Position numbers and translations under genes: made by a program. 40,812 nt of DNA, taken from contig CALANS010000098.1 in assembly GCA_937926105.1 (NCBI GenBank), forward strand, positions 1-40,812. The letters are read 5' to 3'. This DNA comes from an uncultured Actinomycetes bacterium (GTDB lineage Bacteria > Actinomycetota > Actinomycetes > Mycobacteriales > Nakamurellaceae). Of the stretch, positions 24,675-33,087 are shown piece after piece. The notes under the pieces are model-generated. The model did no database searches and had not been told where the DNA came from. It saw nothing but the letters and a program-made list of their open reading frames with translations. Numbering within the stretch: position 1 is the first letter of the stretch; the number at the start of each line of letters is the position of its first letter.

Positions 24675-25241
24675 TCAGCCCCCCGAGTTCCGGTGTGGCG
24701 CCACCATGGCCTTGATGCGTTCCACGGGAGGCGGCAGCAATTCGAACGGCAGTGCATCGATGGCGGTGGTGCACACCACCTCGAAGGACGGCTTGATGGT
24801 GCCGCCCACCGTGGACCAGACGTCCTTGGCACGGTTGTTGTCGTGCGGTGCCACCGAGAGCTGCACGGGGGTGATGAGGTCCTCGCCGAGGTGCTCGGGC
24901 GGCAGGATCTGTTGCAACGTGAACAGTGTCAGCAACTCGCCGATGAGTTGATGCTCGTCGCGAACCGTTCCGGCCCACGCCGACACCAGGTAGTGCAATT
25001 CGATCATGGGCAGCTGCCGGCGGCGGTGCATGCGGCCGTCGACCATCCGGTCCGCCGCGGGCCTGGGAGGCTGGGACGACTGGCCCACGCCGAACAAGAA
25101 CAGGTTGACGGTGATCCGGGACAGCTGCGCCGACCAGGAGCCGGACGGTGGATCGAACGAGACGTCACCGAGCGTGGCTGGCAGCGGCAAGGTCTGGCGG
25201 ACCGTCGCCTCCAGCCCGGAGTCGATGACGGGAATGATCAC
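24675..25241 (-). CDS. DUF4255 protein (Afp16/Pvc16-like CIS cap/terminator family)
   Basis: This 188-residue protein uses GTG 25241 as start, which has GGGGAG seven bases upstream and gives the normal family N-terminus (IIPVIDSGLEATVRQTLP). The frame is open 39 codons further, but that part is not protein-like. Family hallmarks are VSFDPPSGSWSAQLSRITVN, then LFLFGV, the RRRQLPMIELHYLVSAWAG strand, DEHQLIGELLTLFTLQQILP, and the C-terminal PSFEVVCTTAID. DUF4255 proteins are conserved in CIS loci and related to the tube-terminating protein Afp16/Pvc16. Its placement as first gene of the membrane-stalk operon ties those three proteins to the CIS. The next start is five bases beyond its stop. Confidence 0.9.
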   Translation of the reverse strand: MIIPVIDSGLEATVRQTLPLPATLGDVSFDPPSGSWSAQLSRITVNLFLFGVGQSSQPPRPAADRMVDGRMHRRRQLPMIELHYLVSAWAGTVRDEHQLIGELLTLFTLQQILPPEHLGEDLITPVQLSVAPHDNNRAKDVWSTVGGTIKPSFEVVCTTAIDALPFELLPPPVERIKAMVAPHRNSGG

Positions 25242-25603
25242 GCGAAGGCTCCCCAAAATCAGCACGAGTCGACGGCGGATCCCCGACAATCCACACAGGC
25301 AATACACGAAGTAAAGCGGCGCACGAGTCACCCCAATGCTCCAGGTAACACTGTGCAACCTCGAGCCACGCTAGTCCAGAGGCTCAGGGCGGGGTGAGGC
25401 CCCCGGCGGGAGGTCGGATGGTCCGTAGAGCGCCGCGTTCCGTGAGATGCGCGAGGGGGAAGGACCGGGGTCTACCGCTGATCGGGTGACGTCGCCGGGG
25501 CGGGGACAGGTGGGCCGCCGAATGCCACGCAGGCCGGCCGTAGTGACCGGGTAGTCGGCCCTCCCGGCAGCGCGAATGGGTGAATAGCCGTGCAAACGGG
25601 TGA

Positions 25604-25632
25604 TTGATCACTCCGAGCGCGCTGCGTACCGT
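25604..25632 (+). promoter_or_regulatory. Candidate promoter for the AAA+ ATPase
   Basis: TTGATC (25604-25609) and TACCGT (25627-25632) are separated by 17 bp, fitting a housekeeping-sigma promoter with an actinobacterial TANNNT -10. Initiation would fall near 25639, leaving a ~130-nt leader that contains most of the 84-bp repeat. This argues against TTG 25604 or GTG 25631 being translation starts. Confidence 0.45.
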
Positions 25633-25752
25633 GAGTGACGCCGGAGCGGCGGTGGGCCGTCGCTGCGGAGCAGCAGGTCCCCGCTGCGGAGTGCGGAGCG
25701 AACAGTCTCGTACCGTGAGTGACGCCGGAGCGGCGGTGGGCCGTCGCTGCGG
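25627..25752 (+). repeat. 84-bp dispersed repeat, one full copy plus 42-bp start of the next
   Basis: An identical 42-bp sequence beginning TACCGTGAGTGACGCCGGAG occurs at 25627-25668 and 25711-25752, a period of 84 bp. The copy ends GCGGAGCGAACAGTC, the same 3' core found in the repeats at 31804 and 34630. If translated it would read VSDAGAAVGRRCGA...RSEQSRT and then restart VSDAG. Confidence 0.9.
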
Positions 25753-25768
25753 TGCAACGGGAGGACGC

Positions 25769-27829
25769 GTGGGCGACGCACCGAGATCAACCTCGCGACC
25801 GACGGGCCGGGGCGCGGCGCGGGATGGCGCGAGCGGGAACGGATCCGGGCGCCGAGCCGCGACACTCCCCGTTCGGACCGTCGACGATTCGATCCCCGCT
25901 CTTGGCCCCGCGGCCGTGGTTGCGTCGATCACCCGAGCGGCCGAGCGTCGAGCACTGGCCGATCACCCGGAGTGGATGGCCATCAGGGCCGCCCTGGACG
26001 AGTGGACCACCCCGGATACGTCGGTCGACGGTCCCGCGGCGCACATCGATCAGGCCCTGGACCGCGTCGCCGCGGTGTTTGCGCTGGACGCCGCCAGCGC
26101 TGATCTGCTGCTGGTGGCGGCGGCGGCCGACCTGGACCCGAACATCGCGGCCGCCTACGGGATCCTGCTCGGTGCCGGTGGTCCGCGACCGGCAACGATG
26201 GCGTTAGCGTTGGAGCTGGCCGGGCTGCCGGTGACATCGCCCGTGGGCCGGTCGGCGCTCGGTCCGGCGGGGTCGTTGCGCCGCTGGGGACTGCTGACGA
26301 TCGGCGACGGACCTTGGGCCCTGGGCCAACCACTCACCGCCGGTCCCGACGTCGTCGCGGCGCTGGTGGGAGCGCAGGTCGACGACTCGGTGTCGGCGGC
26401 CATGGCGGTGCGGGTTCCGGGTGCCGAGGACCTGGTGAACGCCGACGGCGTCGAGCAGTTGTCGGCGGCGCTGAACGCCGGTCACCGGCTGTGCTGGGTG
26501 GAGGATCCGCCGGGCGGCGCCGGGCCCATGGTCGCCCGCACGGCCTTCGCTGCCGCGGACATCCGGTGCGTCACCGCCGATCTGGCCTTGCGCCCGACCG
26601 GGTTGGGGCTCCCCGAGGTGGTCACCGCGGCCGTCCGCCGCGCGGGGTTGGCGGCCAGTGGACTGGTACTGGAATCGGCGGAGAGACTGGCGGCTGACGC
26701 GGAGGCCTCGGCAGCGGTGCGGCTATTGGATCGGTCCCCGGTGCCGGTGGTGATGGTGGGGTCGTGTCGGTGGAACGCCGGGTGGCATCGTGCCCTGCCC
26801 GTCACGGTACGCACCGTGCCGCTGACTCCTCAGCAGCGGATCGCGTTGTGGCGCAAGCAGGTGAGCGCCGATCAGGTGCCGGACAGCGCACTGGTCGCCT
26901 ACCGGTTGACTCCGGAACAGATCGAGACTGCGGCCGCGCATGTGCTGGCCCAGGCCAGGGTCGCCGAGCGCGATCCGGATCCGCTGCTGGTCGCCGAGAC
27001 CGTCCGGATGCTCGGTGGGTCGTCGGGGCTGCGTTCCGGGCTGGGCTGGGAGCGCACCACCTTCGACGATCTGGAGGTGCCCGACGAGACCGCTGCGGCG
27101 CTGAAACGGTTGGCATCCTGGGTGCGGCTGCGGGACTCCGTCACCGCTCGGGGTGCGGTGCACGGAGTGGGCGGTAAGGGAACCGGGATCGCCGCGTTGT
27201 TCACCGGCAGCCCGGGCACCGGCAAGACGCTGGCCGCGCATGTCATCGCCGACACCGCCGGGTTGGACCTGATGCAGGTCGACCTGTCCGGAGTGATCGA
27301 CAAGTACATCGGTGAGACCGAGAAGAACCTGGAGCGGGTGTTCGCCGACGCCGAGAACCTCAACGTGGTGCTGTTTTTCGATGAGGCGGACGCGTTGTTC
27401 GGCAAGCGCAGCGAGGTGCGCGACGCCCACGACCGGTTCGCCAACCAGGAGGTCTCCTACCTGCTGCAGCGGATGGAGCAGTTCGACGGCATCACGGTGC
27501 TGGCCACGAACCTGAAGGGGAATCTGGATATCGCCTTCGCCCGCCGGATGCATTTCATCGTGCACTTCCCCGATCCGGATGTCCCCACCCGAGAGCGGCT
27601 GTGGGGCAAGCTGTTGGAGCGGGCCGGCGCGATGGATCCCGCGGACCGGGTGGACGTGCCCCGGTTGGCCGCGGCGGTGGAACTGGCCGGCGGGGACCTG
27701 CGCAATATCGTGCTCGCGGCGGTGTACGACGCGGCCATCGAAGGTGCGGCGCTGGGCATGCGCCACGTGGTGACCGCCGTGGTGCGGGAGCACGCCAAGC
27801 TGGGGCGGCGGGCGCCGACGGGGTTGTGA
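25769..27829 (+). CDS. CIS-associated AAA+ ATPase (Afp15/Pvc15-like)
   Basis: This is a 686-residue protein from GTG 25769, preceded by GGGAGG with a 4-base spacer. The open frame extends to 25604 through the repeats, but those starts lack ribosome-binding sites and lie within or before the predicted promoter. The first ~60 residues are basic and disordered. A helical CIS-ATPase N-terminal region follows (HIDQALDRVAAVFALDAAS). The AAA+ module near the C-terminus has Walker A GSPGTGKT at about 480, Walker B VVLFFDEADALFG at about 533, sensor region ITVLATNLKGNLDIAFARRM with the Arg finger, and a small C-terminal lid (LAGGDLRNIVLAAVYDAA). Such ATPases are conserved in CIS loci and are thought to act in particle assembly. 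The gene is divergent from DUF4255 and convergent with the ion channel. Confidence 0.92.
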   Translation: MGDAPRSTSRPTGRGAARDGASGNGSGRRAATLPVRTVDDSIPALGPAAVVASITRAAERRALADHPEWMAIRAALDEWTTPDTSVDGPAAHIDQALDRVAAVFALDAASADLLLVAAAADLDPNIAAAYGILLGAGGPRPATMALALELAGLPVTSPVGRSALGPAGSLRRWGLLTIGDGPWALGQPLTAGPDVVAALVGAQVDDSVSAAMAVRVPGAEDLVNADGVEQLSAALNAGHRLCWVEDPPGGAGPMVARTAFAAADIRCVTADLALRPTGLGLPEVVTAAVRRAGLAASGLVLESAERLAADAEASAAVRLLDRSPVPVVMVGSCRWNAGWHRALPVTVRTVPLTPQQRIALWRKQVSADQVPDSALVAYRLTPEQIETAAAHVLAQARVAERDPDPLLVAETVRMLGGSSGLRSGLGWERTTFDDLEVPDETAAALKRLASWVRLRDSVTARGAVHGVGGKGTGIAALFTGSPGTGKTLAAHVIADTAGLDLMQVDLSGVIDKYIGETEKNLERVFADAENLNVVLFFDEADALFGKRSEVRDAHDRFANQEVSYLLQRMEQFDGITVLATNLKGNLDIAFARRMHFIVHFPDPDVPTRERLWGKLLERAGAMDPADRVDVPRLAAAVELAGGDLRNIVLAAVYDAAIEGAALGMRHVVTAVVREHAKLGRRAPTGL

Positions 27830-27866
27830 CGCTCGCGTCCGGCTCGTTGTGGGACCAGTAGCCCCG

Positions 27867-28946
27867 TCACCCCTGCTCGTCGTGCGATTCGCCCTGCCGC
27901 GCCGCTGGCAGGTCGTTCGCGCGGATCACTACGATGCGGTCTCCTGGCTGGAACACCTTCACCCCGCCGGAGTCGAACCGGTGCGACACTCCGCCGCGGA
28001 TCACCGTCAGGACGATCTCGCCCTGCGCGGACAGCCGCGCCGGCGACAGCCCGATGTCCTCCGGACGCACCTCCCGTTCGGAGATCTGCAGCCCGGCCAC
28101 CGGCTCCAGCAGGTCTTCGATCAGCTCACCGGCCTTGGGCGCGATGATCGACAGGCCGAGCAGCCTGCCCGCGGATTCCGCTGTGGGGATCACCACGTCC
28201 GCGCCACCCTGCCGAAGCACCCCGATGTTCTGCTCTTCCTTGACGGCGGCGGCGATAGTGGCAGCGGGGTTGAGCCGACGGGCCGTCAGCGTGACCAGCA
28301 CGCTGGTGTCGTCCCGGTCGGTGGCCACGATCACCTGCTGCGCGCCGGGCACCGCCGCCTGCCGCAGCACCTCCTCGCGGCGCGCGTCGCCGACCACGCC
28401 GACGCAGCCGTCGGCGGTGGCCGCCTTGATGTTCGCGCCGTTGCTGTCCACCACCACGATCGACTCGGCGGACACACCCTGGTCCTTCAACGCCGCGACC
28501 GCGGACCGGCCCTTCATGCCGTAGCCGATGACCACGGTGTGCCTCTTCACGTGTCTCCTCCAGCGGGCGTACCGGAACTGTTGCCGGCTGCGCTCGGTCA
28601 GCACCTCGATGGTGGTGCCGACCAGCACGATCAGGAACAGGAACCGCAGCGGCGTGATGATGATGATGTTGATCAGGCGAGCACCCTCGGACAGCGGGGT
28701 GACATCACCGTATCCGGTGGTGGACAGCGTGACCGTGGCGTAGTAGAACGCGTCCAACATGGTGTGCAGGCCGCCCGGACGGTCGTTGTCCCGGTACCCC
28801 TCACGGTCGAAATAGACCAGCAGACCGGTGACCACGATGCAGCCCAGTGCAATGGCGATCCGCACCAGGATGGACCGGAAGGCACCGTGCTCCCGTTCGG
28901 GAAGCGCGATCCGGGGCGTGGTTGCAGGGAATTGTGCGCGGGCCAC
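27867..28946 (-). CDS. Two-transmembrane potassium channel with RCK (TrkA-N/TrkA-C) domains
   Basis: This is a 359-residue protein from GTG 28946; an upstream in-frame GTG at 28991 would add 15 residues. TAGGGT (28955-28960) ends eight bases before GTG 28946 and could be the -10 of a leaderless transcript. The N-terminal half has TM1 (ILVRIAIALGCIVVTGLLVYF), the pore with selectivity filter TTGYGD, and TM2 (LINIIIITPLRFLFLIVLVG). An RCK/TrkA-N Rossmann domain follows (VVIGYGMKGRSAVAAL; VVVDSNG; GDARREEVL), then a TrkA-C domain (ISEREVRPEDIGL ... FQPGDRIVVIRAND). It would be a K+ channel gated by a cytoplasmic ligand such as a nucleotide or ion. It is unrelated to the CIS genes beyond position. 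Confidence 0.9.
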   Translation of the reverse strand: MARAQFPATTPRIALPEREHGAFRSILVRIAIALGCIVVTGLLVYFDREGYRDNDRPGGLHTMLDAFYYATVTLSTTGYGDVTPLSEGARLINIIIITPLRFLFLIVLVGTTIEVLTERSRQQFRYARWRRHVKRHTVVIGYGMKGRSAVAALKDQGVSAESIVVVDSNGANIKAATADGCVGVVGDARREEVLRQAAVPGAQQVIVATDRDDTSVLVTLTARRLNPAATIAAAVKEEQNIGVLRQGGADVVIPTAESAGRLLGLSIIAPKAGELIEDLLEPVAGLQISEREVRPEDIGLSPARLSAQGEIVLTVIRGGVSHRFDSGGVKVFQPGDRIVVIRANDLPAARQGESHDEQG

Positions 28947-29028
28947 AACGCCGCACCCTACGTGGCGCTCGGCGGGCCGCCGCGCTGACACCCCGGTCAG
29001 CGGCCGCGCACCGTGCGGGAGGGGGTCG

Positions 29029-29967
29029 TCAGCCCTCCGGGGGCTCCCGGTTGGCCAGGTACGCCTCGAACTGGGCGCCGAGCTCGTCGGCCGTCGGCAG
29101 CGGCGCCGACTGCGCCAGCAGGCTGTGCCCAGTGGCCGAGACGAACGCGTCGTACTGCTGCTCCAGCGAGTGCACCACGTCCGCCACGTCGCCGTGCTCG
29201 GCGATCTGCTGGGCGAGCTGGTCCTGGACCTTTGCGGCGGCCTCGTCCAGCCCGGAGGTCGGGAGCAGCAGTCCGCTGGCGTCCGCGGCGGCCTGGATCA
29301 GAGTGCGGGCGGTCTCCGGATACTCGGTGCGAGTCAGGTAGTGCGGCACGTGTGCGGCGAAGCCGAGCGCCGAGCGGCCGGCCTGGCCCAGCCGGTACTC
29401 CAGTAGGCCGGTGGCATGGCCCGGCACCTCGATGGTGCCCAGCCAGTTGGTGGCGTCCGGGATCAGCTCGGGGCTGGTGGCGTGCGCCGACATGCCGGTC
29501 GGCCGGGTGTGCGGCACCCCCATCGGGATCGCCATCAACGAGATCGTCAGCCGGACGCCCAGCGCTCGCACGACCTGTTCGACCGCCACCGCAAACCGCT
29601 CCCAGGCCAGGTCCGGCTCCGGGCCGGACATCAGCAGGAAGGGGGTGCCCGCCTCGTCGCGGAGCCGCTCGATCACAAGCTCCGGCGCCTGGTAGGAGGT
29701 GAAGGAATTGGACTCGAAGGTCAGCGACGGCCGGCGCGAGCGATAGTCGACCAGCGCGTCCGCGTCGAAGGTGACGACGGGGTGGTGGGGCAGGGCCTGG
29801 CGCAACTCGCGAACCGCCAGGGCGACCCCGGCGCCGGCATCCACGTAGCCGTCCAGGGCGACGATCAGCGCCGGCTCGACGTCGGAGAGTTCTGCCGCCG
29901 CGTCGGCGTCCAGCCAGTACAGCTCGGCAGGGTCGCCCCGAAATCGCGGGGTGCCGGATTCGTCCAT
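29029..29967 (-). CDS. PAC2 (proteasome assembly chaperone-like) family protein
   Basis: This 312-residue protein starts at ATG 29967. Family features include the opening PALIVALDGYVDAGAGVALA, the VVTFDADALVDYRSRRP strand-loop typical of actinobacterial PAC2 proteins, FLLMSGPEPDLAWERF, and IPMGVPHTRPTGMSAHAT. The last ~70 residues are helical (EAAAKVQDQLAQQIAEHGD). PAC2-fold proteins are widespread in actinobacteria, which carry proteasomes, but the bacterial members' function is not settled. No membrane or signal segment is present. The channel gene begins 82 bp downstream and could share a transcript. Confidence 0.88.
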   Translation of the reverse strand: MDESGTPRFRGDPAELYWLDADAAAELSDVEPALIVALDGYVDAGAGVALAVRELRQALPHHPVVTFDADALVDYRSRRPSLTFESNSFTSYQAPELVIERLRDEAGTPFLLMSGPEPDLAWERFAVAVEQVVRALGVRLTISLMAIPMGVPHTRPTGMSAHATSPELIPDATNWLGTIEVPGHATGLLEYRLGQAGRSALGFAAHVPHYLTRTEYPETARTLIQAAADASGLLLPTSGLDEAAAKVQDQLAQQIAEHGDVADVVHSLEQQYDAFVSATGHSLLAQSAPLPTADELGAQFEAYLANREPPEG

Positions 29968-30171
29968 GTGCTCATTCTCCCATCCCGTTGCGTCGTGGGG
30001 GTCGTCGCTGCCGGGCGCGGCCTGTGGGCCTGCACCGGGGATCTGCTGTTTTTCGACGTCCGGATCACATCAAGATCAGCTTCACCTGCGGAAACGCGAT
30101 GTCGGGTGAATCGGGACGTCACTTTCCGGCGGATCGCGGCGTTGACCGGGGCGCAGCCTCCGGCCGCGAGG

Positions 30172-31044
30172 TCAGGAGAACACCACGGTACGCAGCCCGT
30201 CGCGCAGCACCCGGTCCTGCAGGTGCGCCAGCAGGCCGTGCGCCAGGACCGCCCGCTCGATGTCCCGGCCGCGCCGCACCATGTCGGCCGGGGAGTCCGT
30301 GTGGTCGACCGGCATCACGTCTTGCGCGATGATCGGCCCCGCATCCAACTCGGCGCTGACGTAATGGCAGGTCGCGCCGATCAGCTTGACCCCCCGCACG
30401 TACGCCTGGTGGTAGGGCTTGGCGCCACGGAACGAGGGCAGGAAGCCGTGGTGGATGTTGATCAGCCGGCCGTCCCATGCGGCACAGAGCTCCGGCGGCA
30501 CCACCTGCATGAAGCGGGCCAGCACGATCGCGTCCGGCTGCTCGGCGTCGACCAGCTTCGCAATCCGGGCGAACGCGGCGCGCTTACCCTCGGCCTCGGC
30601 GGGCACCGGGACGTGCGCAAACGGCACCCCGAACATCTCCGCCACGCCAGCCAGGTCGTCGTGATTGCCGATCACCAGAGCGATGTCGGCGGCCATCTCG
30701 CCCGCGTGCCAGCGGGACAGCAGGTCATAGAGGCAGTGCCCTTGACGGGAGACCAGCAGCACGATGCGCTTGCGCACGTCGGTGTCCGTCACCCGCACGT
30801 GATCGGCCGAGAGCTCGCGCCCGACCGTGTGGAACCGGCGGCGTAGCTCCTCGACGTCGAAGCCCAGCGAGTCGGCCCGTATCACCTGCCGGGTGAAGAA
30901 CCGCCCGGACTCCGGGTCGGAGTGGTAAGCCGCCTCGGTGATCCAGCCGCCGATGCCGGACAGGAAGCCCGAGATTCGGGCGACGATCCCGGTGGTGTCG
31001 GGGCAGGACAGGGTGAGCACGTAGCGGCGGGGATCGGGACTCAC
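30172..31044 (-). CDS. purU: Formyltetrahydrofolate deformylase
   Basis: This 290-residue enzyme hydrolyses 10-formyl-tetrahydrofolate to formate and tetrahydrofolate, balancing one-carbon pools. The N-terminal ACT domain (residues ~5-85; VLTLSCPDTTGIVARISGFL) precedes the formyl-transferase-like catalytic domain. Visible active-site elements are INIHHGFLPSF (the Asn-x-His pair) and the later Asp in SAELDAGPIIAQD; GAKPYHQAY is also family-typical. Length is normal. The start is GTG 31044, with no clear ribosome-binding site. It stands alone between PAC2 and DUF2505, all on the - strand. Confidence 0.95.
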   Translation of the reverse strand: MSPDPRRYVLTLSCPDTTGIVARISGFLSGIGGWITEAAYHSDPESGRFFTRQVIRADSLGFDVEELRRRFHTVGRELSADHVRVTDTDVRKRIVLLVSRQGHCLYDLLSRWHAGEMAADIALVIGNHDDLAGVAEMFGVPFAHVPVPAEAEGKRAAFARIAKLVDAEQPDAIVLARFMQVVPPELCAAWDGRLINIHHGFLPSFRGAKPYHQAYVRGVKLIGATCHYVSAELDAGPIIAQDVMPVDHTDSPADMVRRGRDIERAVLAHGLLAHLQDRVLRDGLRTVVFS

Positions 31045-31224
31045 CGAAAGATCGTGCCACGGCCCCGCGCGGGATTCGTGCGGCAGGTGCAGGTGTGCGG
31101 ACGCCTGGCCGACGGACGCGCAAAGTCCGACAACCCATCCCCGTCCTCAGGCGATGCTCGGTGGGGAGGGTGCGGCGGGAGAGCACCCCGGAACGCGCGA
31201 GGCGAACGCGCGGGGCCCGGGCGA

Positions 31225-31719
31225 CTAGCCCGCGAGCTGCCCCCGGGTGTAGTCACCCTCCAGCTGCAGCAGTTCGCCGATCTGGCTGGCGATGACCTCC
31301 TCGATCTTGCCGCCGAACATCGGGATCGGCACCGCGGCGTTGCCCTGCACGGTCAGCGTGCTGCCGTTCGGCGCCGGCGCCAGCGCCATGGTGCCCTTCA
31401 GCGAGGCTGGCGCTCCCTTGACGGTGACGGAGAAGTCGGCGATGTACCCGTCACCGTCCGCGTGCCAGCTCTCGGTGCGCTCGGTGACCGGGTTGCCGGC
31501 CATCAGCGTCGCCACCATGGGTGGCAGCACCGAGGCGGGGATCGCCTGTCGCGTCGTCACCGTCGCGGTGCCGTCGTCCACCTGCAGCGCCACGATCTCC
31601 GGGTCGACGCCGCCGCAGTCGGCCAGCCGGCCGGTGAGGAACTCGCGGTCGGTGAGCAGCGCGTACACCGCGGCCGGCGGGGCGGGGAACTCCTGGACGA
31701 CGGACATCGGAGTGGGCAC
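31225..31719 (-). CDS. DUF2505 family protein (START/SRPBCC-like fold)
   Basis: This 164-residue protein starts at GTG 31719, which has GGGAG five bases upstream; ATG 31707 would remove four residues. The pattern VQEFPAPPAAVYALLTDREF, then LTGRLADCGG, with alternating beta strands (TATVTTRQAIP; DGYIADFSVTVKG) and a final amphipathic helix (GGKIEEVIASQIGELLQLEG) fits DUF2505, a START-domain-like actinobacterial family of unknown ligand. It is divergent from murB across only 66 bp, a gene order also present around murB in mycobacteria as I recall it. Confidence 0.88.
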   Translation of the reverse strand: MPTPMSVVQEFPAPPAAVYALLTDREFLTGRLADCGGVDPEIVALQVDDGTATVTTRQAIPASVLPPMVATLMAGNPVTERTESWHADGDGYIADFSVTVKGAPASLKGTMALAPAPNGSTLTVQGNAAVPIPMFGGKIEEVIASQIGELLQLEGDYTRGQLAG

Positions 31720-31750
31720 GGGGTCTCCCAGAGGTGGCGCGTGTGGTGGG

Positions 31751-31779
31751 GTGACGAGGTTCGCGGCCGACCCTACCCT
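31751..31779 (+). promoter_or_regulatory. Candidate leaderless promoter for murB
   Basis: GTGACG (31751-31756) and TACCCT (31774-31779) are 17 bp apart. The expected initiation base, seven after the -10, is the G of GTG 31786, which is in frame with murB. This fits a leaderless mRNA, common in actinobacteria. Confidence 0.5.
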
Positions 31780-31785
31780 GTACGG

Positions 31786-33087
31786 GTGTCTCCCGATCCC
31801 GCCGTGAGCGACGCCGAAGCGGAGGAAGCCCGTCGTCGCGGAGCGTGCGTAGCGGCAGGGCGGGGGAGCGCAGCGCGGAGCGAACAGTCCGGTGCCGTGA
31901 GCGACGCCGAAGCGGAGGAAGCCCGTCGTCGCGGAGGGTGCGTAGCGGCAGGGCGGGGGAGCGCAGCGCGGAGCGAACAGTCCGGTGCCGTGAGCGACGC
32001 CGCCCCGTCCGGTTCCGGGCCGGTGCGACTCGCCGACTACACGACGCTCGGGCTGGGCGGCCGGGCACCGGTGCTGTATACGGCGACCAGCGAGGCCGAG
32101 GTGGCCGAGGCGCTCCGCCGGGCGGACGGCGCCGCCGGTTCACCTCACCCCGGGGCACTGGTCCTGGGCGGCGGATCGAACCTGGTAGTCGCCGACGACG
32201 GGGTCGATGTTCCGGTGGTGCGCGTTGCGGTGCCCGGCGTTCACGTCGACCTCGACGCCGACGGCGCAGCGGTGACGATCGGTGCCGGCGAGAACTGGGA
32301 CACCGTGGTGGCGACCCTGGTCGGCGAGGGCTGGACGGGGCCGGAGTCGCTGTCCGGCATTCCCGGGTCGGTGGGTGCCACCCCGGTGCAGAACGTCGGC
32401 GCCTACGGCACCGAGATCTCCGATCTGCTGATCGACATCCGCCTGTACGACCGGCGCACCGGTGCGTTCCGGACGGTCGCGGCGGCCGAGCTGCGCCTGG
32501 GCTACCGCAGCTCGGTGCTGCGGGGCACCGACGCCGCCGTCGTCACCGCCGTCCGGCTGCGTCTCACCCGGGCCGCCCGCCCCGTCCGGTACGCCGAGCT
32601 GGCTCGCACCCTCGGCGTGACGGTCGGGGACTCGGCGCCGGCCGCCGAGGTGCGGCAGGCGGTGCTGGAGCTGCGCCGGGCCAAGGGCATGGTGCTGGAC
32701 CCGGACGATCCCGACACCCGCAGCGCGGGCTCGTTTTTCACCAACCCGATCCTGTCCGAGGCCGACATGGTGGTGACGGGGGCCGCGATCGCCGCCCGCT
32801 TCGGGCCGGACGTCTCCTTCCCGCGATACCCGGCGGACGGCGGCACCAAGCTGTCCGCCGCCTGGCTCATCGAGCGCGCCGGATTCGGCAAGGGCTACCC
32901 CAGCAAGGCGCGGCCCGAAGCGCACGTCACCGTCTCGAGCAAGCACACCCTGGCGCTGACCAACCGAGGCGGGGGCAGCACCGCCGAACTGCTCACCCTG
33001 GCTCGGGAGATCCGTGACGGGGTGCGGGAGGCCTTCGCGGTGACCCTGCGCCCGGAGCCGGTGCTGGTGGGGGTCAGCCTGGACTGA
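31786..33087 (+). CDS. murB: UDP-N-acetylenolpyruvoylglucosamine reductase, possibly with repeat-encoded N-terminus
   Basis: MurB reduces UDP-GlcNAc-enolpyruvate to UDP-MurNAc with NADPH and FAD in peptidoglycan synthesis. The core, from about 32020, shows YTTLGLGGRAP, the FAD-binding LGGGSNLVV, GLSGIPGSVGATPVQNVG then AYG, the proton-donor Ser in SAGSFFTNP, and AAWLIERAGFGKGYPSKA. Four in-frame GTG codons can start it: 31786, 31804, 31897 and 31990. GTG 31990 gives 365 residues, the usual family size, but has no ribosome-binding site. GTG 31786 sits at the predicted initiation base of a good promoter and gives 433 residues, the first ~68 encoded mainly by two copies of the 93-bp repeat (VSDAEAEEARRRG...RSEQSGA). 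I favour 31786 only moderately. The enzyme assignment itself is secure. Confidence 0.93.
   Translation: MSPDPAVSDAEAEEARRRGACVAAGRGSAARSEQSGAVSDAEAEEARRRGGCVAAGRGSAARSEQSGAVSDAAPSGSGPVRLADYTTLGLGGRAPVLYTATSEAEVAEALRRADGAAGSPHPGALVLGGGSNLVVADDGVDVPVVRVAVPGVHVDLDADGAAVTIGAGENWDTVVATLVGEGWTGPESLSGIPGSVGATPVQNVGAYGTEISDLLIDIRLYDRRTGAFRTVAAAELRLGYRSSVLRGTDAAVVTAVRLRLTRAARPVRYAELARTLGVTVGDSAPAAEVRQAVLELRRAKGMVLDPDDPDTRSAGSFFTNPILSEADMVVTGAAIAARFGPDVSFPRYPADGGTKLSAAWLIERAGFGKGYPSKARPEAHVTVSSKHTLALTNRGGGSTAELLTLAREIRDGVREAFAVTLRPEPVLVGVSLD
31804..31989 (+). repeat. Two tandem 93-bp copies of the dispersed repeat
   Basis: Units 31804-31896 and 31897-31989 differ by one base. Each begins GTGAGCGACGCCGAAGCGGA and ends GCGGAGCGAACAGTCCGG followed by TGCC; a third unit begins GTGAGCGACGCC at 31990 and runs into murB. 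Period 93 keeps the reading frame and places a GTG at each unit start. Confidence 0.95.

Larger units (their letters stand above)
25242..25768. other. Divergent regulatory region between DUF4255 and the AAA+ ATPase
   Basis: This 527-bp gene-free stretch contains a + strand promoter candidate (25604-25632) and two copies of the 84-bp repeat (25627-25752). The left part (25242-25600), upstream of the - strand operon, is less GC-rich than the genes. It holds AT-containing words such as TAACACTGTGCAA, but no convincing -10/-35 pair was found for DUF4255. Confidence 0.6.

Noticed and set aside
24670..24978. N-terminal extension of stalk protein A by 103 codons
   Set aside because: This stretch is the other frame of the DUF4255 gene; the GTG at 24669 gives an N-terminus matching the neighbouring paralogue.
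27849..28988. + strand open frame of 379 codons opposite the potassium channel
   Set aside because: The - strand frame contains the TTGYGD filter and RCK domains; the + frame is its complement.
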